From Streptomyces kanamyceticus (GTDB lineage Bacteria > Actinomycetota > Actinomycetes > Streptomycetales > Streptomycetaceae): a DNA stretch of 64,000 bases. Both the position numbers and the translations under genes were made by a program. Positions 7,787-17,603 of the stretch are shown in pieces. Under the pieces are notes generated by a model. It saw nothing but the letters and a program-made list of their open reading frames with translations. It did no database searches and was not told the DNA's origin. Within the stretch, counting starts at the first letter, position 1. Every line of letters begins with the position of its first letter. Location: contig NZ_CP023699.1 in assembly GCF_008704495.1 (NCBI RefSeq), positions 1,736,001-1,800,000 of the forward strand, read 5' to 3'.

Positions 7787-9511
7787 ATGAGCACGGAAAT
7801 GATCGATCAGCCCCTCCCCGACGAGGGCCCGCCGGGCCCGCCGTCCACCGGCCGGGACCCCGATGGCGGCTCGCCGTCGGACGGCACACCGGACTACGCC
7901 GTCATCGGCATCGGCGTGGTCGCCGTTCTCGCGGTGGTCGCCTGGGCGGCGATCGGCAAGAAGTCCTTCGAGAGCGCGTCGAGCACGGCCCTTGCCTGGG
8001 TCCTGGAGAACTTCGCCTGGCTGTTCGTGATCGCCGCGGACATCTTCCTGGTCCTGTGCGTGGTCATCGCGGTCTCCAGGTTCGGCCGGATCAGGCTCGG
8101 CAAGGACGACGCGCGGCCCGAGTTCACCAATCTCGCGTGGATCGCAATGATGTTCAGCGCGGGCATGGGCATCGGCCTGATGTTCTACGGCGTCGGTGAG
8201 CCCCTCACCCACTATCTGAACCCGCCGCCGTCCAGTGCCGCCGAGCCGCGCACGGGCGGCGCCGCGCGGACCGCCCTGGAGTACTCCTTCTTCCACTGGA
8301 CGCTCACCCCCTGGGCGATCTACGGCATCGCGGGCCTCGCGCTCGCCTACGCGGGCTTCCGCAAGGGCCGCGGCAACCGTCTCAGCGCGGTCTTCGTGCC
8401 CCTGATCGGCGCCCGGCGCGCGGCGGGCTGGCCGGGCCGTCTCATCGATCTGCTCGCGCTCTTCGCCACCGTCTTCGGCACCGCGACCAGCCTCGGCGTG
8501 GGTGCGCTCCAGGTCGCCACCGGGCTCAACCTCACGACGGGCGCGGAGAATTCGACCGCGCTCCAGCTGATCATCATCGTCTCGCTCGGCGCGGCCTTCG
8601 TGATCTCCGCGTTCTCCGGGGTGCACAAGGGCGTGAAGTGGCTCAGCACCCTCAACCTCGCGCTCGCCGCCTGTCTGATGCTGTTCGTCTTCGTGCTCGG
8701 TCCTACCGTCTACATCCTGGACGCGATCCCGGCCAGCCTCGGCGGCTACCTCCACCAGCTCCTGCCGATGGCCTCGCGCACCGGCGCCTTCACCGACAGC
8801 GGCTGGCTCGGCGCGTGGACGATCTTCTACTGGGCGTGGTGGCTGTCGTGGGCGCCGTTCGTCGGCACGTTCATCGCGCGGATCTCCCACGGCCGTACGA
8901 TCCGTGAGTTCCTGATCGGCGTGCTGCTCGTGCCGAGCGGCGCCACCGTCTTCTGGTTCTGCGTGATGGGCGGCACCGGCATCCGCCTGGACTCCACCGG
9001 CAAGGTCGACATGGCCGAGAAGGTCAAGGAGGGCCCGGAGTCCTCGCTCTTCGCGATGCTGGACGCGCTGCCGCTCGGCACGGTCACCTCGTGGGTCGCG
9101 ATGATCCTCGTCATGACGTACTTCGTCACGAGCGCCGACTCGGCCTCCCTGGTGATGGGCTCCCTCAGCAGCCGCGGCTCGCTGCACCCGCCGACCTGGC
9201 TGGTCGTCACCTGGGGCGTCCTGATGGCCGCGGTGGCCGCGGTACTCCTGGTCGCGGGCGGCCTCAACTCGCTCCAGAGCGCCACGATCCTGGTGGCGCT
9301 GCCGTTCGTCGTGGTGATGCTGGCACTGTGCTGGGCACTGCTCAAGGAACTGCGCCAGGACCCCGGCGCGGGCCCCGCACGCGGCCACGCGCTGCACGGC
9401 CTGCGGGACGCGGTCCGCACGATGGTCGGCGACGCGATCACGGAACAGACGCCGGAGCGTCATCCCCGGCTGCGGCGGATCGTTCGGTCGCGCAGTCAGG
9501 AGGAGGACTGA
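7787..9511 (+). CDS. BCCT-family betaine/choline/carnitine transporter
   Basis: 574-residue secondary transporter with about 12 hydrophobic segments. The family signature in the tryptophan-rich helix (IFYWAWWLSWAPFVGTFIAR) is at about residues 345-364. It imports quaternary ammonium osmolytes such as glycine betaine, driven by Na+ or H+. The Pro/Gly/Asp-rich N-terminal 35 residues and a short C-terminal tail ending in basic residues are typical of osmosensing members. Confidence 0.93.
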   Translation: MSTEMIDQPLPDEGPPGPPSTGRDPDGGSPSDGTPDYAVIGIGVVAVLAVVAWAAIGKKSFESASSTALAWVLENFAWLFVIAADIFLVLCVVIAVSRFGRIRLGKDDARPEFTNLAWIAMMFSAGMGIGLMFYGVGEPLTHYLNPPPSSAAEPRTGGAARTALEYSFFHWTLTPWAIYGIAGLALAYAGFRKGRGNRLSAVFVPLIGARRAAGWPGRLIDLLALFATVFGTATSLGVGALQVATGLNLTTGAENSTALQLIIIVSLGAAFVISAFSGVHKGVKWLSTLNLALAACLMLFVFVLGPTVYILDAIPASLGGYLHQLLPMASRTGAFTDSGWLGAWTIFYWAWWLSWAPFVGTFIARISHGRTIREFLIGVLLVPSGATVFWFCVMGGTGIRLDSTGKVDMAEKVKEGPESSLFAMLDALPLGTVTSWVAMILVMTYFVTSADSASLVMGSLSSRGSLHPPTWLVVTWGVLMAAVAAVLLVAGGLNSLQSATILVALPFVVVMLALCWALLKELRQDPGAGPARGHALHGLRDAVRTMVGDAITEQTPERHPRLRRIVRSRSQEED

Positions 9512-9584
9512 GGCGGGGGCCTCGGCGAGGTCCGGATCAGCGAACTCGTGACGCGCGTCGTGGATTTGGCCGCACAATGATCCC

Positions 9585-9989
9585 ATGCCTGAGTACCTGG
9601 AACTCGACCTGGCCGGGGCCGCGCTGCGCGTCGAGCTCGCCGATGTGGGGCAGGCGCCCGGATCCGGCGCCCTGCCGCCGGAGTTCGGCGCGCCCGAGCC
9701 CGTCTCCACCGGCGGCGGCCGGGGCGCGGCGCTCGCCGCGGGGGCGCTGCGGGCGACGTTGAGCCCGCTCGGTCCGCTCCTGGACGAGGTGCACGCCTCG
9801 GTGTCCCGGGCCGAGCGGCCACCGGAGGAGTTCACGGTCGAGTTCGGCATCGAGGTGGGCAAGGACCTCAAGCTCGGCATCGTCGGGCTCAAGGGGTCGG
9901 CCACCATGACGGTGTCGGCGACGTGGCGGCGTACGGAAGGTCCTGGCGGCGGAGCCGAAGACCCGCACAGCGGCGCCGACGGGGCGTAG
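9585..9989 (+). CDS. Trypsin-co-occurring domain (Trypco1-like) protein
   Basis: 134-residue small protein. Its core (EFGIEVGKDLKLGIVGLKGS followed by TMTVSATWR) matches the short beta-rich CU044_2847/Trypco1 type that is repeatedly found next to trypsin-like peptidases in predicted conflict systems. It ends 2 bases before the peptidase gene, so the two are almost certainly co-translated. The expected role is an adaptor or regulator of the peptidase. The family assignment is by remembered sequence pattern, so moderately secure. Confidence 0.7.
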   Translation: MPEYLELDLAGAALRVELADVGQAPGSGALPPEFGAPEPVSTGGGRGAALAAGALRATLSPLGPLLDEVHASVSRAERPPEEFTVEFGIEVGKDLKLGIVGLKGSATMTVSATWRRTEGPGGGAEDPHSGADGA

Positions 9990-9991
9990 CC

Positions 9992-12232
9992 GTGGGCTGG
10001 TTCAAGGAGGCGCGGAAGCCGCCACCGGTGGTCGCGGTCCTCGGGCGGCACGGTGACGCGGCCGTCGGCGCGGCCGCACTGCTCTCCCCCGGCCGCGCCC
10101 TGACCTGCGCGCACGTGGTCAACGAGGCGCTCGGCAGGCCCCCGTTGAGCGGGTCGGCGCCCGCGGGCGAGGCGCTCCAGGTGGGGTTCGCCCGGCGCAC
10201 GGTCCGGATCGAGGCGCGGATCGAGGTGTGGCTGCCGCCCCGGCGCGGCGGCGCCGGGGCCTGGCAGGGCGACCTGTGCGTACTGCGGCTCGCCGAACCC
10301 GCGCCCGCGGGCGCCGCCCCCGTCGTCTGGACGGAGATGACGGAGGGTCAGTCGCTGCGGGCCTGGCACGGCTGCGGGGAGCCGATCACCTTCGCGGACA
10401 CGGTCCTCAAGTTGCTTGACGACCAACTTGGATATCTGGACGGCGAGTTGTCCGGTGCCGCGATCGGGCCGGGCTTCAGCGGCGGGCCCCTGTGGACCGA
10501 TTCGGGGGACAGCGTGGCCGGGCTCGTGGTCGGACAGCTCGGGCAGCGGGACGCCGCCGCGCACCCCGCCCACACCCTGCGGCGCACCTGGGCGCTGCCC
10601 TGGCAGGCGGTGCGCGATCAGCTGTACGCGGCGGGCGCGGGCGCCGTCGTGGCCGACTGCCGCACCCTGCGCGCCGCTCCGCAGGACGACCCGCTCGGCG
10701 CCGAACTCACCGAGCTGCTGCGCTCGTTGCTGCCGGATCCCGCCGTGCGCGCCGAGCACGCGCGGCGGCTCGCCGCCGAACTGGGCCTCCCCGTGCCGCA
10801 GGACGGCTCGGCGCCCCGCGTCGAGGAACTGACCGCCGTCCTGCTCACCCGGCACCGCGCCCTGCCCACCCTCAGCGAGTCCCTGCTCACCGCGGGACCC
10901 TACGGCGCGCGCCCCGACAGGCTCACGGCCCTGCTCGGCACCGGCCGTGCGGTCGAGGCGGCCGGACTGCTCTCCCTCGGCGAGTACGCCTTCCTCGAGA
11001 AGCAGCTGCGGTGCGTCGTCCTCGCCGACGCGACGCTGCCCGCCCGTGCGGCCCAGGAGGCGCTGCGCTACACCCCGCTCCCCTCCGCCCTGTGCACCGC
11101 GCGCCTGGCGCCCGAGGCGCTGGGGCAGGTCATCGCGGACCTGGAGGAGTACCAGGACGGCGGCAGCGTACCGGCGGGGACGCCGCGGGTGCCCGCGCTC
11201 GTGCACCTGGTCGAGTTCATCGCCGCGGCCTCGGGCGGCCCCCTCGGCGCCGGACTGAGCCGCTGGAGCGAGCGGGTCTGCGACCGGCTCGGCGTGCACC
11301 CCGCGGCGCGCGACCAGCGCAGGGCCGACGCCGCGCACTGGGCGGGCGCGCGGGCGCCCCAGGTGACGCGGCTGCTCGCCCGGCTCACCAGGACCGAGCC
11401 GGAGGGCGAAGTCGCGGGAACGGGCGCAGGTGCGGGCATCGGCGCGGGCGCGGGCGCCGAGCGGGTCGAGCGCTACCGCTGTCGGCTGTGGCAGCAGCAC
11501 GCGGACGGCTCCGTGCGCCGCCTGGACACCGCGGCGGGAGACGCGCCGCTCACCCCCGAGCAGGTCGGCGCCCTGATCCGCGAGGGCGCCGAGCGGTCGG
11601 GGGACGCGCTGCCCGCCGTGGACATCGAGGTCGACCGCGACGGGCTGCACCTGCCCGTCGACGAGTGGGACGCGGGCAGCCCCAACGAGTTCGTGCCGAG
11701 CCTTCCGCTCGGCGCCTCCTTCCCGCTCACGCTGCGCTGCCCGGAGATGAGCCGCCGGGTGCCCCGGCGCGACGTCGAGCACCGCCGCCGCTGGGGCGAC
11801 GGGCACGGCAGACCGCTGGTCATCGACCCGAGCTGCGCGGACGGACGGCAGGTCGCCGCGCTGCTCAACTCCACCCACCGGGACGCCAACCACGTCGTCC
11901 TGCACGGTCCGCCCGCGCTCCGCGCCCAGCTGCTCGACCTCTGTCTGGCCCTCGGCGTGCCCGTGGTGCTCTGGGACCGCGAGGCCGAGGGGCACGACCA
12001 GGCCGACCGCCTCGAACCCCTCGCGCCGACCGGGCGGCTGCACGAACTCCCCTTCCGCGTGCACCGGTTCAGGGCGGCCTCGCTGCCGGACCCGACGGGG
12101 CTCCGGGCCCGCCCCTCCCTCGTGTGGGAGGACCTCGCCTGGCAGGACCGCGTGGGGTCCGAGCACGAGCCGAGACTGACCGACCCCGACGCGGCGCGCC
12201 CGCTTTCCGACGAAGGAGTACGCCGTTCATGA
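9992..12232 (+). CDS. Trypsin-like serine protease fused to VMAP-type region
   Basis: 746 residues from a GTG 2 bases after the upstream stop. N-terminal trypsin-fold domain with a complete catalytic triad: H41 in LTCAHVV, D94 in GDLCVLRL, S163 in GFSGGPLW. No signal peptide, so it acts inside the cell. Residues about 230-450 are helical and look like an effector-associated/VMAP middle region. A Gly/Ala-rich linker (about 470-490) leads to a C-terminal region (about 530-746) resembling the vWA-MoxR-associated protein C-terminal domain, ending in LVWEDLAWQD and a charged tail. In this class of system the protease is the proposed effector, held inactive until the MoxR/vWA partners sense a trigger. 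ATGA overlap with the MoxR gene. Confidence 0.8.
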   Translation: MGWFKEARKPPPVVAVLGRHGDAAVGAAALLSPGRALTCAHVVNEALGRPPLSGSAPAGEALQVGFARRTVRIEARIEVWLPPRRGGAGAWQGDLCVLRLAEPAPAGAAPVVWTEMTEGQSLRAWHGCGEPITFADTVLKLLDDQLGYLDGELSGAAIGPGFSGGPLWTDSGDSVAGLVVGQLGQRDAAAHPAHTLRRTWALPWQAVRDQLYAAGAGAVVADCRTLRAAPQDDPLGAELTELLRSLLPDPAVRAEHARRLAAELGLPVPQDGSAPRVEELTAVLLTRHRALPTLSESLLTAGPYGARPDRLTALLGTGRAVEAAGLLSLGEYAFLEKQLRCVVLADATLPARAAQEALRYTPLPSALCTARLAPEALGQVIADLEEYQDGGSVPAGTPRVPALVHLVEFIAAASGGPLGAGLSRWSERVCDRLGVHPAARDQRRADAAHWAGARAPQVTRLLARLTRTEPEGEVAGTGAGAGIGAGAGAERVERYRCRLWQQHADGSVRRLDTAAGDAPLTPEQVGALIREGAERSGDALPAVDIEVDRDGLHLPVDEWDAGSPNEFVPSLPLGASFPLTLRCPEMSRRVPRRDVEHRRRWGDGHGRPLVIDPSCADGRQVAALLNSTHRDANHVVLHGPPALRAQLLDLCLALGVPVVLWDREAEGHDQADRLEPLAPTGRLHELPFRVHRFRAASLPDPTGLRARPSLVWEDLAWQDRVGSEHEPRLTDPDAARPLSDEGVRRS

Positions 12233-13242
12233 CCGCACCCCAGGGACCCCGGGCGCCCCGGACGCCTGCGCCGCCACCTCAGCCACCCCGCGAGGACGAC
12301 TGGCGGCTCTTCCGCGGTGACGGCGACGCCCGCCGCGCCGACTTCCCCGAAGCCCCGCCGTGGCGCCGCTTCGCCCCCGCGGACGACGCGCCGAGGCCCC
12401 GCCCCTATCTGATCGGCCCCGACGAGTCGGAGGTGGTCAACGCCGCGCTGCTGCTGCGCCGCCCGCTCCTGGTCACCGGCCATCCCGGCACCGGCAAGTC
12501 CTCCCTCGCGCACGCCGTCGCGCACGAGCTGACGCTCGGCCGCGTGCTGACCTGGCCGGTCAACAGCCGCTCCACGCTGCGCGACGCCCTCTACGACTAC
12601 GACGCCATCGGCCGCCTCCGGGAGTCCAACCTGCGCCGCGACGACGGCTCCGACGACGCGCCGGACGAGGGTCCCGACATCGGCTCGTACGTCCGTCTCG
12701 GCCCGCTCGGCACCGCCTTCGTCCCTGGCGAGCGGCCGCGCGTCCTGCTCGTCGACGAGCTCGACAAGGGAGACGTCGACCTGCCGAACGACCTCCTGAC
12801 GGTGTTCGAGGAGGGCGAGTTCGAGATCCCCGAGCTGGCCAGGCTGCCCGACGACCAGTCGCACGTCGACGTCCTCACCGCGGATCCGCGCGTGCGGGCG
12901 CCGGTGACGCGGGGCAGGGTGCGCTGTTCCGAGTTCCCCGTGGTGGTCATCACCAGCAACGGCGAACGCGAGTTCCCGCCCGCGTTCCTGCGCCGCTGCG
13001 TACGGCTCGATCTCGCGGAGCCGGACGAGCAGCGCCTTCGCGACATCGTGGAGGCGCACCTCGGCGACGCGGCACTGGACGGCGTCGACGATCTGCTTCG
13101 CGCCTTCCTGGGCCGCCGCGCCCCCGGCGAACTGGCCACCGACCAGCTCCTGAACGCCGTGTTCCTGCGCAAGGGCGGTCTCGACCTGCCGCCGGGCGCG
13201 CTGCTCGACGCGGTGCTCCACCGGCTCGGCGGGGCGGTCTAG
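12229..13242 (+). CDS. MoxR-type AAA+ ATPase
   Basis: 337-residue AAA+ ATPase. Walker A GHPGTGKS (G84-S91), Walker B LLVDELDKGD with D176-E177, sensor-1 VVITSN, and an arginine pair in AFLRRC as finger candidates. The Pro-rich N-terminal 45 residues are unstructured. MoxR ATPases remodel or activate vWA-domain partners. Here the gene is coupled by ATGA to the protease-VMAP gene and followed 2 bases later by a vWA-containing gene, the exact trio expected for a ternary conflict system. Confidence 0.9.
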   Translation: MTAPQGPRAPRTPAPPPQPPREDDWRLFRGDGDARRADFPEAPPWRRFAPADDAPRPRPYLIGPDESEVVNAALLLRRPLLVTGHPGTGKSSLAHAVAHELTLGRVLTWPVNSRSTLRDALYDYDAIGRLRESNLRRDDGSDDAPDEGPDIGSYVRLGPLGTAFVPGERPRVLLVDELDKGDVDLPNDLLTVFEEGEFEIPELARLPDDQSHVDVLTADPRVRAPVTRGRVRCSEFPVVVITSNGEREFPPAFLRRCVRLDLAEPDEQRLRDIVEAHLGDAALDGVDDLLRAFLGRRAPGELATDQLLNAVFLRKGGLDLPPGALLDAVLHRLGGAV

Positions 13243-13244
13243 GA

Positions 13245-16200
13245 GTGCCGGACGAGCGCCCGGATGTCGCCGCCCTGATCAACCGGATCGTCAGGGCGAC
13301 CACCGTCGGCACCCGGCCCGAGCGGCTGCGCCAGGCGCTCTGGGCCCTCACGGACAGCGGTGTGGAGCTCGCCCAGGAGGAACTGCTCGACGCGCTGTGG
13401 CTGGCGGGACGACTGCCCGACGGCGCGTCGACGGCGCTGGCGCGGGCGGCGCGGGCGAGCGCACCGGCGGAGCAGGCGCCCGGGCACGAGTGGACGTCCT
13501 GGGAGGTCGAGCCGGAGGCGGCCCCGCCGCTGCCCAGCGGGGCCGTGGCCTGGCGGCCCCGCACCGAGGAACCGCCTGCGCAGCGGCGGCCCGACGCCGC
13601 CGAGCCGCCCTCGGACGCCGCCGCACGGTCCGGCTCGCGGGCCGACCCGAGTGCCGAGGCCCTGTCCGACGCCCTCCCCCGCCTCGCCCCGCTGCGCCAC
13701 GACCCCGCCAGGCGCTCCGCCCTCTACGGCGCCGCCGCCCCCGACCGCACCCCGCACGACCGCACCCTCCCCGTCCGCCCCGTCCGCGCGCCCGGCACCC
13801 GCGCCCTCGCCTCCCGGCAGCTGCAACTGGGCCGCGCGCTACGCCCGTTGAAGCAGACCGTCGCCGACCGAAGACGCTGGGAGCTCGACGAGACGGCCAC
13901 CGCCGACTCGACCGCCCACAGCGGCCTCACCGACGCCGTCCTTCGCCCCGCCCGCGCGCGCTGGCTCGATCTGACGCTGCTCGTGGACGACGGCGCCTCC
14001 ATGCTCCTGTGGCAGCGGCTCGCCACCGAGACACGGCTGCTCCTGGAGCGCAGCGGCGCCTTCCGCGACGTACGCGTACACGGCCTGGACACCCGCACCC
14101 CCGGCGCCCCGCTGCTCGGCCGCCGCCCCTTCACTCCGGGTACCGCCGTGCTGCCGCCCGCCACCGTGACCGATCCCGGCGGCAACACGCTGATCCTCGT
14201 CCTGAGCGACGGCGTCGGCGCGGCCTGGCGGGACGGCCGGATGCGCGAACTCCTCGGCCAGTGGGGGAGGTTCGGCCCGACCGCCGTGCTGCACGCGCTG
14301 CCGCCACACCTGTGGGACGGCTCGGGCATCCGCGCCGAACGCTGGCAGGTGACCACCCGGCGGCGCGGCGCGCCCAACCTCACCTGGGACGTGGCGGATC
14401 CGGTCCTGCCGCCCGGGCTCACCGCGTTCGGCGGCGTACCCGTCCCGGTGCTCGCGCCCGAGCCGGACGCGGTCGGCGCCTGGGCGGGCCTGGTCGCGTC
14501 GCCAGGGGCGAGCGCGGTCCTGCCGCTCCTGACGGCGCCCTTCGAGCCGACCGGGGCGCTACCCGCCGAACTGGACGCGGGCCGAAGGGTGCTGCGATTC
14601 AGGGAGACGGCGTCCCCGGAGGCGTACCGCCTCGCCGCCCATCTCGCCGCCGTCGCCCCGCTGTCCGTACCGGTGATGCGCCTGGTGCAGGACGCCCTCG
14701 GCCCCGACGTGACGACCGGACACTTGGCGGAGGTGTTCCTGAGCGGCCTGATGGGGCGCTGCGACGACACCGCGGACCTCGCCCCTCGGCACCGGAGTTA
14801 CGACGTCACGTCCGAGGCCCGCGACATCCTCCTGGGCACCGCGCCGGTACGTGAACTCCTGCGCACCAGCCGTTCGGTGACGGACCGTCTGGGCGAACTC
14901 GCGGGCCGGTCCGCCGACTTCCCCGCCTGGCTCGCCCATCCGGACGGCGCGGGCCGGGCCGGGGACGGCACGCGGCCGTTCGGCTGGGTGGACGAACGGC
15001 TGCTGCGCAGGCTGGGCGTGGGCGTTCCCCCGGGCCCCCGGGCGCCCGAGCCGCCCGCCGAGCCCGAGCTGCCCGGGTACGTCGACGCGCCGGGCTCCCC
15101 GTGGCTCTCGCTGCGTCCCGCGAACCCCCGGTGGGCGGGCCCCTGGCGGCTGTTCGCCCGGCACGTCGGCGCGCGGTCCACCAGCGGGATGTTCCTCGGC
15201 CGACGCGAGGAGGGCGACATCGCGATGCTCCGGCTCACCCGCCCGGGATCCGTGCGCCGCGCCTCGCTGCCCCGGCAGGCCGAAGCGCTGCGCCTGCTCA
15301 GCTGCGCGGCGGTGCCCCGCATCGTGGGCATGGACCCGGCGGCGCAGCCGTCCTGGCTGGCCACGGAGATCTGCCTGGTGGACGGGGCGCCCGCCACGCA
15401 CCTCGAAGCCCGCACTCTGGCAGGCGAACGGTACGAGGACCCGGTGCGGTTCGCCCTGCTCGGCCAGCGGATCGCCGGGATCCTCGCGGACGCCCACGTA
15501 CGGGGAATCCTCCACGGCGACCTGGTGCAGCGCAGGGTGCTGCTCACACCGGGGGGCGTGTGCGTCACCGGCTGGTGCGTGCAGGAGCACGCCGACGGCG
15601 CCGCCCATGACATCTCCAAGCTCGGTCTCGTCCTCCTGAAGGCCGCGGGCCACGGCCTGCCGGGCTCCTTGACCGACATCCTGCAGCGCTGCTCGTCGCC
15701 GCTGCTCGACACGCGGCCCACCGCGGCCGAAGTGGCCGCGCACTTCCGCTCGTTCCTCGACGCCCAGGCACTGCTGCCCCGTGCGGGTGACGACGCCGAC
15801 GGCGCACTCGCCGTGGTCATCGGACGCGACGAGCAGGGCTCCGACGTCGTCCTGGACTTCCGCTCCATGGGCCCGCACGGCGTCATCCAGGGCACGAGGG
15901 CCCAATGGTCCACCGTCCTCGACGAGCTCGTCCGCGGCGTGGCCGAGCGGTACTCACCGTCAGCGGTGCAGTTCCACATGCTCGACTCGACCGAGCGGTA
16001 CCTGCGTTCGACGACGAGCGGCACGGTGCCGCACGTCGTGACGGCCGCCGACCCGCGCTCCCTCGAACACGCCCTCGACATCGAGCGCGGCCACCGGAGG
16101 GAGCTGCTCGCCGAGGCACAGGAGCTGGGCCTCGCCCACCCGGCCCAGACCAGCCTGATCGTGGTCCGCACGGCGCAGGAACTGCCGAGCGACGAGAGCT

Positions 16201-17054
16201 GGCTCGAAGACCTCGGCATCCACCTCCTGGTGCTCGACGGTCCCGGAAGGGGACCGCTCGAACTCGACTTCCGCATCGACCTCACCGGCCGCGCGCCCGT
16301 GCTCCACCACGCGCGGATGCCGTCGGGCATCGTCTTCCGGCTGCCGCTCCCCCGGCGCGTCCCGCTGGAGGCGATGCTCACCGACGAGTTCAAGGCCGCC
16401 GTGACGCAGGGCCGCGAGGGGCACCACGAGGCGTCCCTGATCTGGCTGGAGAGACTCGCCGACCGGCAGCTCGAACACCTCGGCCGCGACCATCCGCACC
16501 TGCTGTCCACCCAGTACGAGATCGGCCACCTCCAGCTCGCGCTCGACCGCATGGAGGACGCCCTGCACGCGTTCTCCGCCTGCGCGTCGCGCCGCGCCGA
16601 GGTGCTCGGCAGGGACCACGCCGACACGCTGACCGCGCACCAGCAGTGCGCCTACGTGCTCTCCCGCATGGGACGCCACGAGGAGGCACACACGATCTAC
16701 CGCACCGTCCTGCGGCTCTGGGAGAGCGCCCGGGGCCGCACCCACCCCGACACCCTCCTGTGCCGCCACAACCTGGCCGTCACCCTCACCGCCCTGCGCC
16801 GCCACGAGGAGGCCGCCCTCGAAGCCCTCGCCACGCACAGCGGGCGTGAGGTCACCCTCGGAGCCGAGCACCCCGCCACCCTCGCGAGCGGCCACGAACT
16901 GGCCATCGCGCTCAGGGACTCGGGCCGCACGCGAAGGGGCCGCGGTATCGCCCGGGCCGTCCTGGCCGCGCGCGAGCGCGTCCTCGGCCCCGACCACCCG
17001 GACACCGCCGCGACCCGGCTCGTCCTGGACTCCCCCTGGCCTCCCGAGGACTGA
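13245..17054 (+). CDS. SAV_2336-type multidomain protein: vWA-like, degenerate kinase, FtsK/EccC-like, TPR
   Basis: 1269 residues from a GTG 2 bases after the MoxR stop. Regions in order: an N-terminal helical domain (1-70); a Pro-rich linker; a vWA-like fold (about 243-400) whose metal motif is altered to LLVDDGASM, with LVLSDGVG later; a protein-kinase-like region (about 630-850) where HGD is kept (H757) but the following Lys and Asn and the DFG motif are lost; a region like an EccC/FtsK ATPase (about 853-1040; VVLDFRSMGPHGVIQGT) lacking the Walker A lysine; and C-terminal TPRs of the kinesin-light-chain type with LGRDHPHLLST-like repeats (about 1056-1260). It probably acts as the sensing and scaffold partner of the MoxR ATPase and protease. 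The domain calls for the kinase and FtsK parts are by eye. Confidence 0.75.
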   Translation: MPDERPDVAALINRIVRATTVGTRPERLRQALWALTDSGVELAQEELLDALWLAGRLPDGASTALARAARASAPAEQAPGHEWTSWEVEPEAAPPLPSGAVAWRPRTEEPPAQRRPDAAEPPSDAAARSGSRADPSAEALSDALPRLAPLRHDPARRSALYGAAAPDRTPHDRTLPVRPVRAPGTRALASRQLQLGRALRPLKQTVADRRRWELDETATADSTAHSGLTDAVLRPARARWLDLTLLVDDGASMLLWQRLATETRLLLERSGAFRDVRVHGLDTRTPGAPLLGRRPFTPGTAVLPPATVTDPGGNTLILVLSDGVGAAWRDGRMRELLGQWGRFGPTAVLHALPPHLWDGSGIRAERWQVTTRRRGAPNLTWDVADPVLPPGLTAFGGVPVPVLAPEPDAVGAWAGLVASPGASAVLPLLTAPFEPTGALPAELDAGRRVLRFRETASPEAYRLAAHLAAVAPLSVPVMRLVQDALGPDVTTGHLAEVFLSGLMGRCDDTADLAPRHRSYDVTSEARDILLGTAPVRELLRTSRSVTDRLGELAGRSADFPAWLAHPDGAGRAGDGTRPFGWVDERLLRRLGVGVPPGPRAPEPPAEPELPGYVDAPGSPWLSLRPANPRWAGPWRLFARHVGARSTSGMFLGRREEGDIAMLRLTRPGSVRRASLPRQAEALRLLSCAAVPRIVGMDPAAQPSWLATEICLVDGAPATHLEARTLAGERYEDPVRFALLGQRIAGILADAHVRGILHGDLVQRRVLLTPGGVCVTGWCVQEHADGAAHDISKLGLVLLKAAGHGLPGSLTDILQRCSSPLLDTRPTAAEVAAHFRSFLDAQALLPRAGDDADGALAVVIGRDEQGSDVVLDFRSMGPHGVIQGTRAQWSTVLDELVRGVAERYSPSAVQFHMLDSTERYLRSTTSGTVPHVVTAADPRSLEHALDIERGHRRELLAEAQELGLAHPAQTSLIVVRTAQELPSDESWLEDLGIHLLVLDGPGRGPLELDFRIDLTGRAPVLHHARMPSGIVFRLPLPRRVPLEAMLTDEFKAAVTQGREGHHEASLIWLERLADRQLEHLGRDHPHLLSTQYEIGHLQLALDRMEDALHAFSACASRRAEVLGRDHADTLTAHQQCAYVLSRMGRHEEAHTIYRTVLRLWESARGRTHPDTLLCRHNLAVTLTALRRHEEAALEALATHSGREVTLGAEHPATLASGHELAIALRDSGRTRRGRGIARAVLAARERVLGPDHPDTAATRLVLDSPWPPED

Positions 17055-17100
17055 CCGGACCGCCGCAGGCCGGGCGGCCCGCCCCGGCTACCCTTCCCCC

Positions 17101-17601
17101 GTGACCATCCAGGACTACGCCACGTACATCGCAGGACTCCCGCGCGTGCTCGTCGCGGCCGCCGCGCTCTTCAGGGACGTCGAGGGGCGGGTCCTGCTCG
17201 TCGAGCCCAACTACCGCGAGGGCTGGGCGCTGCCGGGCGGCACCGTCGAGTCCGATGCCGGGGAGACGCCCCGGCAGGGTGCCCGCAGGGAGACCGCGGA
17301 GGAGATCGGACTCGACGTCACGCTCGGTCCGCTGCTCGCGGTGGACTGGGTACCGGCGGGCGCCGAGCGGGTGCGGCCGCCGCTGGTCGCCTATCTGTAC
17401 GACGGCGGGGTGCTCGACACGGAGCGGCTGAAGTCGATCCGGCTCCAGGAGGAGGAGCTGCTCTCCTGGCGCCTGGCGGACCGCTCGGACCTCGCGGAGC
17501 TGCTGCTCGGCGCGACGGCGCGCAGGGTCGCGACCGCGCTCGACGTCCTGGCGGACGGCGGCGGCACGGCGGAGCTGGAGAACGGCTACCGGGTCGGCTG
17601 A
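17101..17601 (+). CDS. Nudix hydrolase
   Basis: 166 residues from a GTG 46 bases after the conflict operon. The Nudix box is present around residues 48-72, ending RRETAEEIGLDV, but the loop between the first Gly and Glu is two residues longer than the G-x5-E consensus. It hydrolyses a nucleoside diphosphate linked to another moiety; the substrate is not predictable. It could be the last gene of the upstream operon, though a promoter in the 46-base gap is equally possible. Confidence 0.87.
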   Translation: MTIQDYATYIAGLPRVLVAAAALFRDVEGRVLLVEPNYREGWALPGGTVESDAGETPRQGARRETAEEIGLDVTLGPLLAVDWVPAGAERVRPPLVAYLYDGGVLDTERLKSIRLQEEELLSWRLADRSDLAELLLGATARRVATALDVLADGGGTAELENGYRVG

Positions 17602-17603
17602 GC

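Noticed and set aside
7763..12166. 1467-codon leftward open frame
   Set aside because: Antisense shadow of the BCCT, Trypco1 and trypsin-VMAP genes; no domain and biased Arg/Gly/Glu composition from high GC.
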